Shown in pieces: positions 16,094-24,682 of a DNA stretch of 64,000 nt. Origin of the DNA: Candidatus Desulfosporosinus nitrosoreducens. GTDB lineage: Bacteria; Bacillota; Desulfitobacteriia; Desulfitobacteriales; Desulfitobacteriaceae. Both the position numbers and the translations under genes were made by a program. The notes below the pieces were generated by a model. The model did no database searches. It was not told the DNA's origin and worked only from the letters and a program-made list of their open reading frames with translations. The stretch's first letter is position 1. Each line of letters opens with the position of its first letter. Where the stretch lies: contig NZ_JAVHUW010000051.1 in assembly GCF_030954495.1 (NCBI RefSeq), positions 104,176 through 168,175 of the forward strand, in the 5' to 3' direction.

Positions 16094-18064
16094 TTATTCC
16101 CTCTCTTCCGGTATCACTATTTGCACACAAGTACCGCACCCCACTTCGCTGCTGATAGTAAGCCCTCTGCCATACAGTCTGAGAAGCCGGTAGTGGATAT
16201 TAAGGAGACCAACGCCCTGTCCTTTTTTTTCTCCACTTAAAAGCAGTGCAAGCTTTGCGCTGTCAATGCCCATACCGTCATCTTCAACTTCTATGCAGAT
16301 ACCTGCGCTATCCTGTTTCATTCTTATAGAAACTGTTCCTTCTCCCGGTTTTTTAGAAATACCGTGCCGCACTGCATTTTCCACTAAAGGCTGGAGGATG
16401 AACCCAGGAATTTGGCAATCTAAAGCTATGGCAATCTCCTTCGCCAGATGTATTTTGGGTCCAAAGCGCGCTTGTTCAATGTTAAAATAGGTGTCGACAA
16501 ATTCCAGTTCTTTTTCTATCGTCACCATTTTGTCCAGATTGTTAAATTCAAGACTTCCCCTTAAATAGATTGCTAAGTCTAAAATGAGCTTAGCAGCTTT
16601 TTTTCCATCCTTTTCGCAGACATTAGCAATGGCGTTAAAAGCATTGTAAAGGAAATGCGGTTTAATCTGCGCTTGTAAAAACGACCATTCTGTGGCCATT
16701 ATTTTGTCTTTCAGTTTGTCCGCTTCAACCAGCTTTTCATTGTACACAACAAGTTTTTTATAGATATTGGCCTGTTGTCTGGCCTGGATAAAGGACATAG
16801 CGACAATAACGGCAAAATTGCCAAACAAAAACATATAGGATAAAGTTATACTTCCAACCCCTATGTAGTATAAGATATCTGCGCTAATCGATAAAGCAAA
16901 GACGCAAATAGCCATAAACATTACTATTGCGTGTTCCTTTCGACTGAATATCGCCTTGATGAGAATACACAGTAAATAAATTAATTGCAGAAAAACCAGA
17001 ATGTACATGTATTTGGTAAATGTCGAGATAAAAGAAGGCGGTGTCACCAGCAGCGCATCAAAAAACAGCGTCGGCAGCAACGCTAAAGCAGATATGGTTT
17101 TTGGGTATTCACGAGGAAACATACTAAGCACAAACAAGATCATGATGGGGATCAGATTATTCCCTGTGAGATAATTAATAAATAACCTGGCATCGAAAGA
17201 AACATCCGGAAAAAAAATTACCAGAGGTGCTTCACCCCATATCAGGGAACGCAGGACTGTGATAAGACAAAACAGGCTGAAAAGTAAAGCGCTTTTATTT
17301 TTTGTCTGCAAAAGAAAGAGCAGGAAATAATAAACGGCAAAAATAAAAATGCTCCCAATAAAAAGTACCTGTAGTACAAACAGCATCATTCTTTGCCGTT
17401 CCAGTACCTGCTTTGAGCCAATTACCGGACTTTGACGAAGTCCTCCGGCACCATTATATTTCCAATTAGCCACTTGAAAAACCAGTTCAAGATCCTGCGT
17501 ATCCTTGGGTAAATCTAAAATAAGGGATTTTTCATCATCTCGGAAGTCGGAAACGCTCTCAGATACCTTGCCAACTTCCGCAATAAGCCGGCCGTTGGCA
17601 TAGAGAGTATAAGCATCCGACACGTGTTGAAGATGGATAGCAGGATCTTTTAAGGTTGAGGGTAAATGCAAAGCCAAGCGATAGGTGGCAACCCCATGAG
17701 GGGGATACGTTTTGCCTGCTTCCCGGTCTTGCCAGACACCCGGCACTTTCATATAGGCATCCGCTTGCGGCGGGTTTCCCGACTTAAAATCCTGAGGAGT
17801 TAATAAGCGGCCCCAATAAAACTCCCAATGACCGTCCAAGGTCACCAATTTGTTGGACGCAAAATCCACCCCCGACAAATAGGCCCTGCCATTGTCAACC
17901 AGCTCTGAGCCCGGTGAATACATCAGGTCAATGGCCAAAAGCATGAAAGCGGTACAAATTATGACAAAAGTAATTCGCCACTTTGATCCGGCGTTGTCCA
18001 GGATTTTCCTGGTACCTTTGTTTAAAGTTTTTCTTATTGGCTTTAAATTTGTTATAGAATTCAA
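16094..18064 (-). CDS. 7TMR-DISM sensor histidine kinase, LytS type
   Basis: A 656-residue membrane kinase. One helix (residues about 29-50) leads to an extracellular 7TMR-DISM ligand-binding region (jelly-roll, about 55-230, LVTLDGHWEFYWGRLLTP ... VPGVWQD). Seven helices follow (about 235-435). The cytoplasmic part has the LytS-type His box QAQIKPHFLYNAFNAI and an HATPase domain with LQPLVENAVRHGI and DDGMGI. DISM extracellular domains usually sense carbohydrates or other small molecules. The start is a TTG with AGGAG about 12 bases away, so a slightly different start is possible. Forms a two-component system with 15225. Confidence 0.9.
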   Translation of the reverse strand: MNSITNLKPIRKTLNKGTRKILDNAGSKWRITFVIICTAFMLLAIDLMYSPGSELVDNGRAYLSGVDFASNKLVTLDGHWEFYWGRLLTPQDFKSGNPPQADAYMKVPGVWQDREAGKTYPPHGVATYRLALHLPSTLKDPAIHLQHVSDAYTLYANGRLIAEVGKVSESVSDFRDDEKSLILDLPKDTQDLELVFQVANWKYNGAGGLRQSPVIGSKQVLERQRMMLFVLQVLFIGSIFIFAVYYFLLFLLQTKNKSALLFSLFCLITVLRSLIWGEAPLVIFFPDVSFDARLFINYLTGNNLIPIMILFVLSMFPREYPKTISALALLPTLFFDALLVTPPSFISTFTKYMYILVFLQLIYLLCILIKAIFSRKEHAIVMFMAICVFALSISADILYYIGVGSITLSYMFLFGNFAVIVAMSFIQARQQANIYKKLVVYNEKLVEADKLKDKIMATEWSFLQAQIKPHFLYNAFNAIANVCEKDGKKAAKLILDLAIYLRGSLEFNNLDKMVTIEKELEFVDTYFNIEQARFGPKIHLAKEIAIALDCQIPGFILQPLVENAVRHGISKKPGEGTVSIRMKQDSAGICIEVEDDGMGIDSAKLALLLSGEKKGQGVGLLNIHYRLLRLYGRGLTISSEVGCGTCVQIVIPEERE

Positions 18065-18285
18065 GTTTAATTACCAACTCCTGAACAGAATCATCTTTAA
18101 GTTCAGCCAGGAAAAATTTGTAGGCCGGGGAAATAGGCCTCAATCCACATGAGTATAGTCTAATTTATCTGCTTGTTCTAATCAAGACGCTCTCGCAACA
18201 TTGCTCGCTGCTCTTCAAGCGTTGCCGGAAGGTAGTGACAACCCCTTTTTATTGTGTTAGTTTAGGAGTAAGGGAGGGATGAATT

Positions 18286-20022
18286 TTGAACCCTTTATTC
18301 CTTAGTGATCTCATGGACAGAAATGTTAAAGTCTTTAAAGACAGACCAAAGCTCACGGACATTTCCGCCTTAAGCAATACCTATCATCTTGTCTTAATCC
18401 AGGATGATCGACCCAGCGAAGTCCTTATCCGGGATTTAAAAAAGGCGCCCTCCGCTTCACCTCCCGCCCCGCCATCCCCGGAGCAATTGCCTTGGGAACC
18501 CGCCCTATTGGCTTCCGCCGATACGAAAGCCCTTGCTTTTTACCAGCAGCACCTGGGAGATTGGCGTCCGGTCGTGGTCCTGGACAAGGAGCAAAACGTG
18601 GCGGGAATCATCTCACCGGCTCTTTTCATCTCCAAGCTCCTGCGGCATTGCGAAATTATGAACTCCTTTTTTCAAACTCTGCTTGACACGGTCAACGAGG
18701 CCGTGGCTGTCGTCAGCAAAGAAGGAACTGTAAGTCATTGGAATACCATGGCCCAGGAAATCTATTCCATTCCGCAGCAAAACATTCTCGGCCAGCCTAT
18801 TGCTAATTTTTTCGAACAGGAAGCTTTGACAACACTGAAAATTTTAGATGAAGGGCATCCTGTCCGCCAATCCTACCACAGCCCTCGTCCGGGAACTCAT
18901 GTCTTAATCAACGCTTCCCCGGTCATCTATGAGGGGGATATCCTCGGTGCCATATCCTGCGAGCAGGATATCACGCAAATTGTCAAGCTTAATGAAAAAT
19001 TATCCAATACCAGTTCCGAATTGCGCAACCTCCAGAAAAAAATTTCCCTTCCCGACGATCCTTTCGGCAAGATCATCGGCAAAGGGAAATCCATTCGCCA
19101 TACAATATCTGTGGCCCGCAAAATATCCTCCAGCGAGGCTACCGTCCTGATTACAGGGGAAAGCGGCGTGGGCAAGGAGTTATTTGCCCAGGCAATTCAC
19201 ATGGCCGGCCCCAGGGCTAACAAGCCGTTAATAGCTCTCAACTGCGGCGCTATCCCGCCGGCTCTTTTTGAAAGCGAACTTTTTGGCTACCGTGCCGGAG
19301 CTTTTACCGGCGCAGAAAGAAAGGGCAAACCAGGTAAGCTGGAGCTTGCCCATGGAGGAACCCTTTTCTTAGACGAAGTTGGAGAGCTGCCCTTAAGTCT
19401 TCAGGTCAAACTTCTGCGCGTTCTTCAGGACCGCTGCTTTTACCGGCTGGGCGGTACGGAGCCAATTACCGTCAACACCCGTATCATAGCCGCGACAAAC
19501 CGTGATTTGGAAAAAATGATGCAAGCGGGAGATTTTCGCGAAGACCTGTATTATCGTCTCAATGTCATAACCCTGGAAGTTCCGCCCCTCCGCGAACGGA
19601 CAGAGGATATCCCAGAACTGGTTCAAGCTTTTTTACAGGAATCCGCTCTCAAGTACCATAAATCTCTGCCCGCCCTGGACCCCGCCGTTATGGTAGCTTT
19701 TCTGAACTATCACTGGCCGGGCAACGTCAGAGAACTCCACAATGTCACGGAACGCTTGGCAGTCCTGGCGGATGAAGGGATCATTGAAACCCAATACCTA
19801 CCTCTGGCCCTGCAGCGTTCTAAAATTGAACCTCTTCACCTCTCTAAGTCCATCACTTCCCCGCTGCTGGTCAACCCCAAGCAGTTCCACAACCCCCAGC
19901 AGCTTGATCAGATTTTTGCCGCCCTGGAGAAAACCCACGGCAATAAATCCGCGGCAGCGGAACTTCTGGGCATTTCCCGCGGAACTCTCTACAATAGACT
20001 CCGACAGTACAATTTAGATTAG
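18286..20022 (+). CDS. Sigma-54-dependent activator of (hydroxy)proline genes
   Basis: A 578-residue enhancer-binding protein. The N-terminus (1-120) looks CBS-like, residues about 125-235 are a PAS domain (LLDTVNEAVAVVSKEGTVSHWN). An AAA+ domain follows with Walker A GESGVGKE, the sigma-54 contact loop GAFTGA, Walker B LFLDEVGEL and the NVRELHNV region. A Fis-type helix-turn-helix closes it (AAELLGISRGTLYNRL). The domain order matches PrdR-type regulators of proline metabolism. Start TTG, with AGGGAGGG seven bases upstream; the nearby ATG is out of frame. A near-consensus sigma-54 promoter lies before the proline dehydrogenase operon (26122-26138). The inducer is inferred, not shown. Confidence 0.9.
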   Translation: MNPLFLSDLMDRNVKVFKDRPKLTDISALSNTYHLVLIQDDRPSEVLIRDLKKAPSASPPAPPSPEQLPWEPALLASADTKALAFYQQHLGDWRPVVVLDKEQNVAGIISPALFISKLLRHCEIMNSFFQTLLDTVNEAVAVVSKEGTVSHWNTMAQEIYSIPQQNILGQPIANFFEQEALTTLKILDEGHPVRQSYHSPRPGTHVLINASPVIYEGDILGAISCEQDITQIVKLNEKLSNTSSELRNLQKKISLPDDPFGKIIGKGKSIRHTISVARKISSSEATVLITGESGVGKELFAQAIHMAGPRANKPLIALNCGAIPPALFESELFGYRAGAFTGAERKGKPGKLELAHGGTLFLDEVGELPLSLQVKLLRVLQDRCFYRLGGTEPITVNTRIIAATNRDLEKMMQAGDFREDLYYRLNVITLEVPPLRERTEDIPELVQAFLQESALKYHKSLPALDPAVMVAFLNYHWPGNVRELHNVTERLAVLADEGIIETQYLPLALQRSKIEPLHLSKSITSPLLVNPKQFHNPQQLDQIFAALEKTHGNKSAAAELLGISRGTLYNRLRQYNLD

Positions 20023-20255
20023 GCGAAGATAGCGCCACTGACCAGACCAATTATTGAGCACATAATCCAAAAAACGCAGACAAATTCCCTATATGAGGAG
20101 CCCCAATCCTTTTTAATGAGAACTCAAGAAGGATGAAAAGCCTTAAGGATAACGCCACCGGCTGGGCGCAACCAATAATAGCACAATAAATTTATACTAT
20201 TTTTTCAATAAAATATTTGCCGGCCTTGGAAACACTACCTTGGCAATTATACCAA

Positions 20256-20306
20256 TATTGATTCAAAGCATCACTATTGATAGTTTTTGACCAAAAGAAA
20301 AACACC
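20256..20306 (+). repeat. Direct repeat flanking toxin module, left copy
   Basis: About 50 bases starting TATTGATTCAAAGCATCACT and ending in AAAACACC. It is nearly identical to 20600-20648 in the same orientation. The two copies bracket the 27-residue toxin gene and its terminator. Confidence 0.75.
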
Positions 20307-20318
20307 CTATTTAGAGTG

Positions 20319-20333
20319 TTTGTATGCTATAAT
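20319..20333 (+). promoter_or_regulatory. Extended -10 promoter of the toxin gene
   Basis: TGCTATAAT provides a TGn-extended consensus -10 (TATAAT at 20328-20333); no good -35 is visible. Confidence 0.5.
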
Positions 20334-20395
20334 AAATTTTGTAACAAGATAAGGCTTGCAGGGCGGCCGGCATTCCTCCGAAGGGAGGTGATGTC

Positions 20396-20479
20396 ATGGA
20401 AGTATACCAAACTTTGACGCTGATGATTTCATTTGCGACACTGGTTGTGCTGATACTTTCTTTCCATAAACGGAAATAG
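20396..20479 (+). CDS. Putative holin-like type I toxin (Hol_Tox family)
   Basis: A 27-residue hydrophobic peptide, MEVYQTLTLMISFATLVVLI followed by LSFHKRK: a short polar start, one membrane helix and a basic tail. This is the pattern of the putative holin-like toxin family of Firmicutes type I toxin-antitoxin loci. GGGAGGTGATGTC precedes the ATG. Short hairpins follow the stop (ATAGACCG/CGGTCTAT) and a terminator lies at 20554. In characterised relatives an antisense RNA overlapping the 3' part acts as antitoxin; a minus-strand RNA here is expected but I could not pinpoint its promoter. The module is bounded by direct repeats and by a truncated Uma2 gene. Confidence 0.82.
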   Translation: MEVYQTLTLMISFATLVVLILSFHKRK

Positions 20480-20553
20480 ACCGCCTCTGCACAAAGGTTC
20501 GGTCTATTCCGTCCCTTATTAAAGCCAACCGCTCTTCAAGCGGCTGTTACATT

Positions 20554-20584
20554 GGAGTCATGTTAGCAGCATGGCTCCTTTTGC
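20554..20584 (+). terminator. Terminator of the toxin mRNA
   Basis: GGAGTCATG pairs with CATGGCTCC (one mismatch) around a seven-base loop, followed by TTTT. Confidence 0.65.
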
Positions 20585-20599
20585 TTATATTATATCACA

Positions 20600-20648
20600 T
20601 ATTGATTCAAAATATCACTATTGATAGTTTTGTCCAAAAGAAAACACC
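20600..20648 (+). repeat. Direct repeat flanking toxin module, right copy
   Basis: Matches 20256-20306 (TATTGATTCAAAATATCACT ... AAAACACC). Its end merges with the palindrome ACACCTGCAGGTGT, flanked by A and T runs, a probable bidirectional terminator. Confidence 0.75.
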
Positions 20649-20924
20649 TGCAGGTGTTTTTTCTTTTAGTATTAGAGATGCCGTATAGTACTGATGATTG
20701 CAAACGCTTTTTTCAAAAGGAGCGACAAAGACTTCACAATGCTTTCCCTTAAGATAAAGTTTGAAGGCGGAAAAAAGTTCTCCCAATACCCGCTGATGAT
20801 TTGGGGACGGCGCCAGGGTCAAATTGAAAGGGATACCGTCAATTATTTCCCAGCGCTCGTCTTCCGGCCACTGCCGATACTCTTTGTAGGTGTAAAATTC
20901 CTTGGGGTTACGAGCCTTCTCCAT
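20607..20924 (-). pseudogene. Truncated Uma2 (DUF820) family protein
   Basis: The frame starting MEKARNPKEFYTYKEYRQWP contains the N-terminal half of an Uma2/DUF820 nuclease-like protein (ERWEIIDGIPFNLTLAPS, HQRVLGELFSAFKLYL, CEVFVAPFEKS). After about 80 residues the similarity stops, at a point next to the right direct repeat. The family's catalytic second half (PDLxVVCD ... EILSPST region) is missing. Remaining residues are read from the repeat and the terminator. The start follows GAGGTG. It is probably a remnant cut when the toxin cassette or its repeat arrived. Confidence 0.7.
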
Positions 20925-21030
20925 ATTACACCTCACCACTCCAGCATTTTCCCAAATCATACCATAGCCGATTTGCGGAAGCAATGCTGAAATGCGCTCT
21001 AAGTCCCAACCCGGTCCGCAGGCAGTTTGC

Positions 21031-22662
21031 TTATTTCTCCGTCATGTAAGGATAATTAACAACCGTGCGCGGAACCAAGGTCTCTTTGATGGCCCGCTGA
21101 CTCATCCAGCGGTAGAGGTTAATAGCGCTGCCGGCTTTATCATTTGTTCCTGAAGCGCGGCTGCCGCCGAAAGGCTGCTGACCGACAACCGCACCGGTAG
21201 GCTTGTCGTTGATGTAGAAGTTGCCTGCCGCATGGTCCAGAGCTTTGGCTATTTTGATGATCGCCGCTCTGTCCTGGGCAAAGACAGCACCTGTCAGCCC
21301 GTAAATCGTCGCGCTGTCGCAAGCTTTTAAGGTTTCATCCAGCTTGTCGTTCGGATAGACGTAGATCGTCATAACCGGTCCGAAGATTTCTTCCACCATG
21401 GTCTTAAAGGTCGGTGTTTTCGCTAAGATCACAGTGGGTTCCACAAAATATCCTACACTGTCATCGCAGCCGCCGCCAATGATGATTTCCGCTTCGTCGG
21501 AGTTCTTGGCGTAATCGAGATAGTTTTTTATATTGATGAAGGAATTGCGGTCAATCACGGCGTTCATAAGGTTGGTAAAGTCACGGACATCCCCCACCTT
21601 GATTTTGCCGATTTCTTCTTCCAGGCGTCCTTTCAGCTCGCCCCAAAGGCTCTCGGGAATATAAGCGCGGGAGGCCGCCGAGCATTTTTGTCCCTGGTAC
21701 TCGAAAGCCCCAAGGGCAATAGCACAAGTCAGGGCTTCAATATCGGCCGATTCGTGAGCGAAAATAAAGTCTTTGCCGCCCGTTTCCCCCACAAGGCGCG
21801 GGTAAGTGACATACTTAGCGATATTTTTGCCCACTTGATCCCAAATTCCATTGAATACCCCTGTCGATCCGGTGAAGTGGAAACCGGCCATTTGGGGATG
21901 GCTGACTACGACTCTGCCGAAGTCGGCGCCTTTACAAGGCACGAAGTTAATGACACCGGCGGGCAAGCCGGCTTCCATGAGGATCTGCATGAAATAATAG
22001 TTGGAAAGCACAGCCGTTGACGATGGCTTCCAAAGCACCGTATTGCCGACCATAGCCGGGGCTGTGGAGAGATTGCCGCCGATCGAGGTAAAGTTGAAAG
22101 GCGTGATAGCCGCTACGAAACCGTCAAGGGCGCGGTATTCCACCCGGTTCCAGACGCCGGGCGTATTGAGGGGCTGCTGCTTGTAGATCTCTTGCACATA
22201 GTAGGGATTGAAGCGCAGGAAATCTGCCAGCTCACAGATCACATCAATCTCGGACTGATAGGCATTCTTGCTTTGTCCCAGCATACAAGCGGCGGACACT
22301 TTGGCCCTGTATTTTCCGGTCAGCAAGTCCGCTGCTTTTAAGAAAATAGTCGCTCTGTGTTCCCAGGGCATATTTTCCCATTCTTCTTTGGCTGCTTCGG
22401 CTGCTTCGATAGCCATCAGAAGCTCTTTTTCCCCCGCTACATAATATTCTCCCAGTACCTTTTGATGATCGTGAGGACAAATCATCGTTGCTTTGTGCTC
22501 GGAACGAATTTCTTTCCCCCCGATAATCATCGGAATCTCCACCGGATTGGCTAATTGCCGTTCAAGTTCGGCCTTTAAAGCGGCTCGTTCAGGTGATCCC
22601 GGCAGGTAACCTTTGACAAGTTCATTCTCCGGAAGCTTGAGTTGAAAGTAGGCGTTGTTCAT
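21031..22662 (-). CDS. 1-pyrroline-5-carboxylate dehydrogenase
   Basis: A 543-residue aldehyde dehydrogenase of the P5CDH/ALDH4 type, oxidising glutamate-gamma-semialdehyde (open form of P5C) to glutamate with NAD+. The Glu general base is in VGETGGKDF and the catalytic Cys in YQGQKCSAASRAY. The cofactor region reads VAAITPFNFTSIGGN and the C-terminal ANDKAGSAINLYRWMSQR stretch is typical of ALDH4. It is last in the minus-strand dehydrogenase operon (107 bases after the flavoprotein gene). It would finish both the proline and the HypD-derived P5C routes. The absence of a fused proline dehydrogenase domain fits the separate multisubunit dehydrogenase upstream. Confidence 0.9.
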   Translation of the reverse strand: MNNAYFQLKLPENELVKGYLPGSPERAALKAELERQLANPVEIPMIIGGKEIRSEHKATMICPHDHQKVLGEYYVAGEKELLMAIEAAEAAKEEWENMPWEHRATIFLKAADLLTGKYRAKVSAACMLGQSKNAYQSEIDVICELADFLRFNPYYVQEIYKQQPLNTPGVWNRVEYRALDGFVAAITPFNFTSIGGNLSTAPAMVGNTVLWKPSSTAVLSNYYFMQILMEAGLPAGVINFVPCKGADFGRVVVSHPQMAGFHFTGSTGVFNGIWDQVGKNIAKYVTYPRLVGETGGKDFIFAHESADIEALTCAIALGAFEYQGQKCSAASRAYIPESLWGELKGRLEEEIGKIKVGDVRDFTNLMNAVIDRNSFINIKNYLDYAKNSDEAEIIIGGGCDDSVGYFVEPTVILAKTPTFKTMVEEIFGPVMTIYVYPNDKLDETLKACDSATIYGLTGAVFAQDRAAIIKIAKALDHAAGNFYINDKPTGAVVGQQPFGGSRASGTNDKAGSAINLYRWMSQRAIKETLVPRTVVNYPYMTEK

Positions 22663-22769
22663 TTTTAAACCTCCCCATATCCTTAAATCTAAGAGTATGT
22701 TCTAAGTCTCATATTCGTTGGTTTCAGGCTTGCCGGTTTTCCAAATCCGGCGCAGCGTTCTCCCGCTCA

Positions 22770-23918
22770 TTATACCACGGCAGGCTCCAGTAATAATTCT
22801 CCCCTGCGGAAACGATCCACACTGAATTTCTCAATGGGCATAAAACACTCCTGGCCGAGGATTTTCTGAGCTAAGAGGACGGCCGTCTGGGGGCCCACCA
22901 TAAAGCCATGGCCGCTGAAGCCGGCAGCCACCCACATGCCTTGGGCCTCAGGAATTTGATCAAAAATCGGATTGGCGTCAGGACTCATGTCGTAAAGGCC
23001 CGACCACTGACGGACGACACGGAGGTTCTTCAAAAGGGGTAAGACCGTAGTCGCCTGGCGGGCAACGTCCTCCAAGAACTCCCAGGTGGAATGAATATCA
23101 AAATCTTTGGGCTCATTGGGATCTCCCACGCCCATAATGAAACTGCCGTGAGGCGTCTGCTGGCAGTATAAACGATGGTGGAGAGAAATGACCATCGGTC
23201 CCTGACAAGGCTCGACCGGTTCAGTCACCAGGGCTTGATGGCGCTGAGGATAAAGGGGCAAATCAAAGCCGACCATCTTGCAGATGGTGCCGGCGGCATA
23301 ACCGCAGGCATTAACCACCAGCGGCGCGTCAATGTCCCCGCGGGAAGTCCGCACCCCCGTGACTCTGCCGTTTTCTCTTTTGATATCCGTCACCGTGGTA
23401 TAGGTTTCAAATTTAACGCCTAACCTGAGGGCCGCCTTATAGTAAGCATCGACCACATGAAAGGGATTGGCATGTCCGTCCGTCTGGCAGAAAGTGGCGC
23501 CGATCAGGCCTTCAGTGTTCAGATGGGGCACAATCTCCTTGGCCTCCTGAGGGGAAATCATCTTCGTAGGAATCCCCAGGCTGTGCTGCACGGCCACATT
23601 CTTTTTGTATTGCTCCCACTCCCCCGGAGTATAGGCAACCATCAAATATCCGCCCTGCTTAAATTCTATATCCAGATCATACTTCAGCTCTTCATTCATG
23701 CCTTCAAAGCGTTTGACACTATCGCGGGCAAGAATGGCGTTGGTTTCCGTCCCCCACTGCTGGCGAACACCCGCGCCGCAGCGCCCTGTTGCTCCCGAGG
23801 CCAGATACTGCTTTTCAATGACGACAATATTCTTCATCCCGCGGACGGCCAGCTCATAGGCCAAAGCACAGCCTGTAATCCCCCCGCCAATAATCACGAT
23901 ATCAGCCGTTTTCTGCAA
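22770..23918 (-). CDS. Proline/D-hydroxyproline dehydrogenase, DAO-type flavoprotein subunit
   Basis: A 382-residue FAD-dependent oxidoreductase of the glycine/D-amino-acid oxidase (DAO) family, like HcnC or the beta subunit of dye-linked proline dehydrogenases. The dinucleotide-binding motif IIGGGITGCALAYELAVRG is at the N-terminus, GATGRCGAGVRQQWG follows, and the C-terminal GLYDMSPDANPI and AAGFSGHGFMVGPQTA are DAO-fold FAD contacts. It probably carries the imino-acid oxidation site. The start is taken as TTG, five bases after GGGGGGTGA; GTG three codons earlier is possible. It overlaps the BFD-like gene. Whether the substrate is L-proline or a D-hydroxyproline cannot be read from sequence. 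Confidence 0.85.
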   Translation of the reverse strand: MQKTADIVIIGGGITGCALAYELAVRGMKNIVVIEKQYLASGATGRCGAGVRQQWGTETNAILARDSVKRFEGMNEELKYDLDIEFKQGGYLMVAYTPGEWEQYKKNVAVQHSLGIPTKMISPQEAKEIVPHLNTEGLIGATFCQTDGHANPFHVVDAYYKAALRLGVKFETYTTVTDIKRENGRVTGVRTSRGDIDAPLVVNACGYAAGTICKMVGFDLPLYPQRHQALVTEPVEPCQGPMVISLHHRLYCQQTPHGSFIMGVGDPNEPKDFDIHSTWEFLEDVARQATTVLPLLKNLRVVRQWSGLYDMSPDANPIFDQIPEAQGMWVAAGFSGHGFMVGPQTAVLLAQKILGQECFMPIEKFSVDRFRRGELLLEPAVV

Positions 23919-24189
23919 GTGATTCACCCCCCGCAAACGTTCCCAGTTTCACCGGTTTGACTGTCGGCCGAAACGTGGGCATCAGGACTTCTGAGACAGG
24001 AATGCCATAGGCCTTGGCCAATTCCTGGGCAATCAGCATCCGGCAGGTTCGCCCTTGACAGGGTCCCATTCCGGCCCGGATAACTCTTTTAATCTCGTCA
24101 ATAGTACGGTAACCTTGTTTAATCAAGGATTGTATTTCCTCCAAGGTTATATCTTCACAACGGCAAACAATCGTTTCTTTATCCAGCAT
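23902..24189 (-). CDS. BFD-like [2Fe-2S] subunit of the dehydrogenase
   Basis: A 95-residue protein with the BFD/NirB-type [2Fe-2S] ligand set, VCRCED near residue 9 and GPCQGRTC near residues 42-49. In HcnB and sarcosine-oxidase-like proteins this domain is fused to the C-terminus of the NAD(P)-type flavoprotein; here it is separate. The gene overlaps the ferredoxin gene by 11 bases and the flavoprotein gene by 17, so the products are likely made together. A much longer frame upstream is only the ferredoxin gene read out of phase. Confidence 0.85.
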   Translation of the reverse strand: MLDKETIVCRCEDITLEEIQSLIKQGYRTIDEIKRVIRAGMGPCQGRTCRMLIAQELAKAYGIPVSEVLMPTFRPTVKPVKLGTFAGGESLAENG

Positions 24190-24682
24190 GCCTAACCCCT
24201 CCCAAGCGAATACTGCGCACTTCCATGGCCAGCTCTTGGGGAACGACCAGCCATACGGTGTAGGTCTTATTTTTCGCTCCGCCGGACTGAACCTTTTGCA
24301 CCTTAAACAGGCCCAGCTCTTTACCGGCTCTGTCCATGCCCACGACCTCATCCTCGGCTTGCGGCACGGGTACATATTCATAGGGGATTCTGACAATGGC
24401 TTCAGTGGCGCTATAGGAAGCATCCACCACGAAGATTGCCAGTCCCGGACAGCGGCTGAGACAGAGTCCGCAGCCGTTGCAATTGTCAAACTCCATCTTG
24501 GGCAGATCATTAATGTCTGCCATGGGCAGAATGGCCCCCTGCTTGCAGGCTTCTGTACAAGGATTGCAGGGGATTTTTTGAAAGCATTCAATAATGGCAA
24601 CAGGACCTTTTTTAAGCCGTTCCGGAGACGGGGTAACAGATTTCACATCCTCTGCCGTGGGAATTCCGGTTTTGTTCAGCAT
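24179..24682 (-). CDS. 4Fe-4S ferredoxin subunit of the dehydrogenase
   Basis: A 167-residue Fe-S protein. CNPCTEACKQG and CNGCGLCLSRCPG supply ligands for two clusters in the N-terminal 90 residues. The C-terminal part (residues about 90-167) is a small beta-rich domain. It overlaps HcnB-like 24676 by seven bases. It probably relays electrons from the flavin subunits to the membrane or a soluble acceptor, as in clostridial proline dehydrogenase-type complexes. Confidence 0.82.
   Translation of the reverse strand: MLNKTGIPTAEDVKSVTPSPERLKKGPVAIIECFQKIPCNPCTEACKQGAILPMADINDLPKMEFDNCNGCGLCLSRCPGLAIFVVDASYSATEAIVRIPYEYVPVPQAEDEVVGMDRAGKELGLFKVQKVQSGGAKNKTYTVWLVVPQELAMEVRSIRLGGVRHAG

Larger units (their letters stand above)
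20023..20395. other. Intergenic region before toxin gene
   Basis: Beyond the first copy of a 50-bp direct repeat (20256-20306) and the toxin promoter I see no gene. A small hairpin (AACAC ... GTGTT, about 20301-20320) lies just before the -10 box. Confidence 0.5.

Noticed and set aside
23902..24600. 232-codon minus-strand frame
   Set aside because: Only its last 95 codons are the BFD-like gene; the first part is the 4Fe-4S ferredoxin gene read in another frame.
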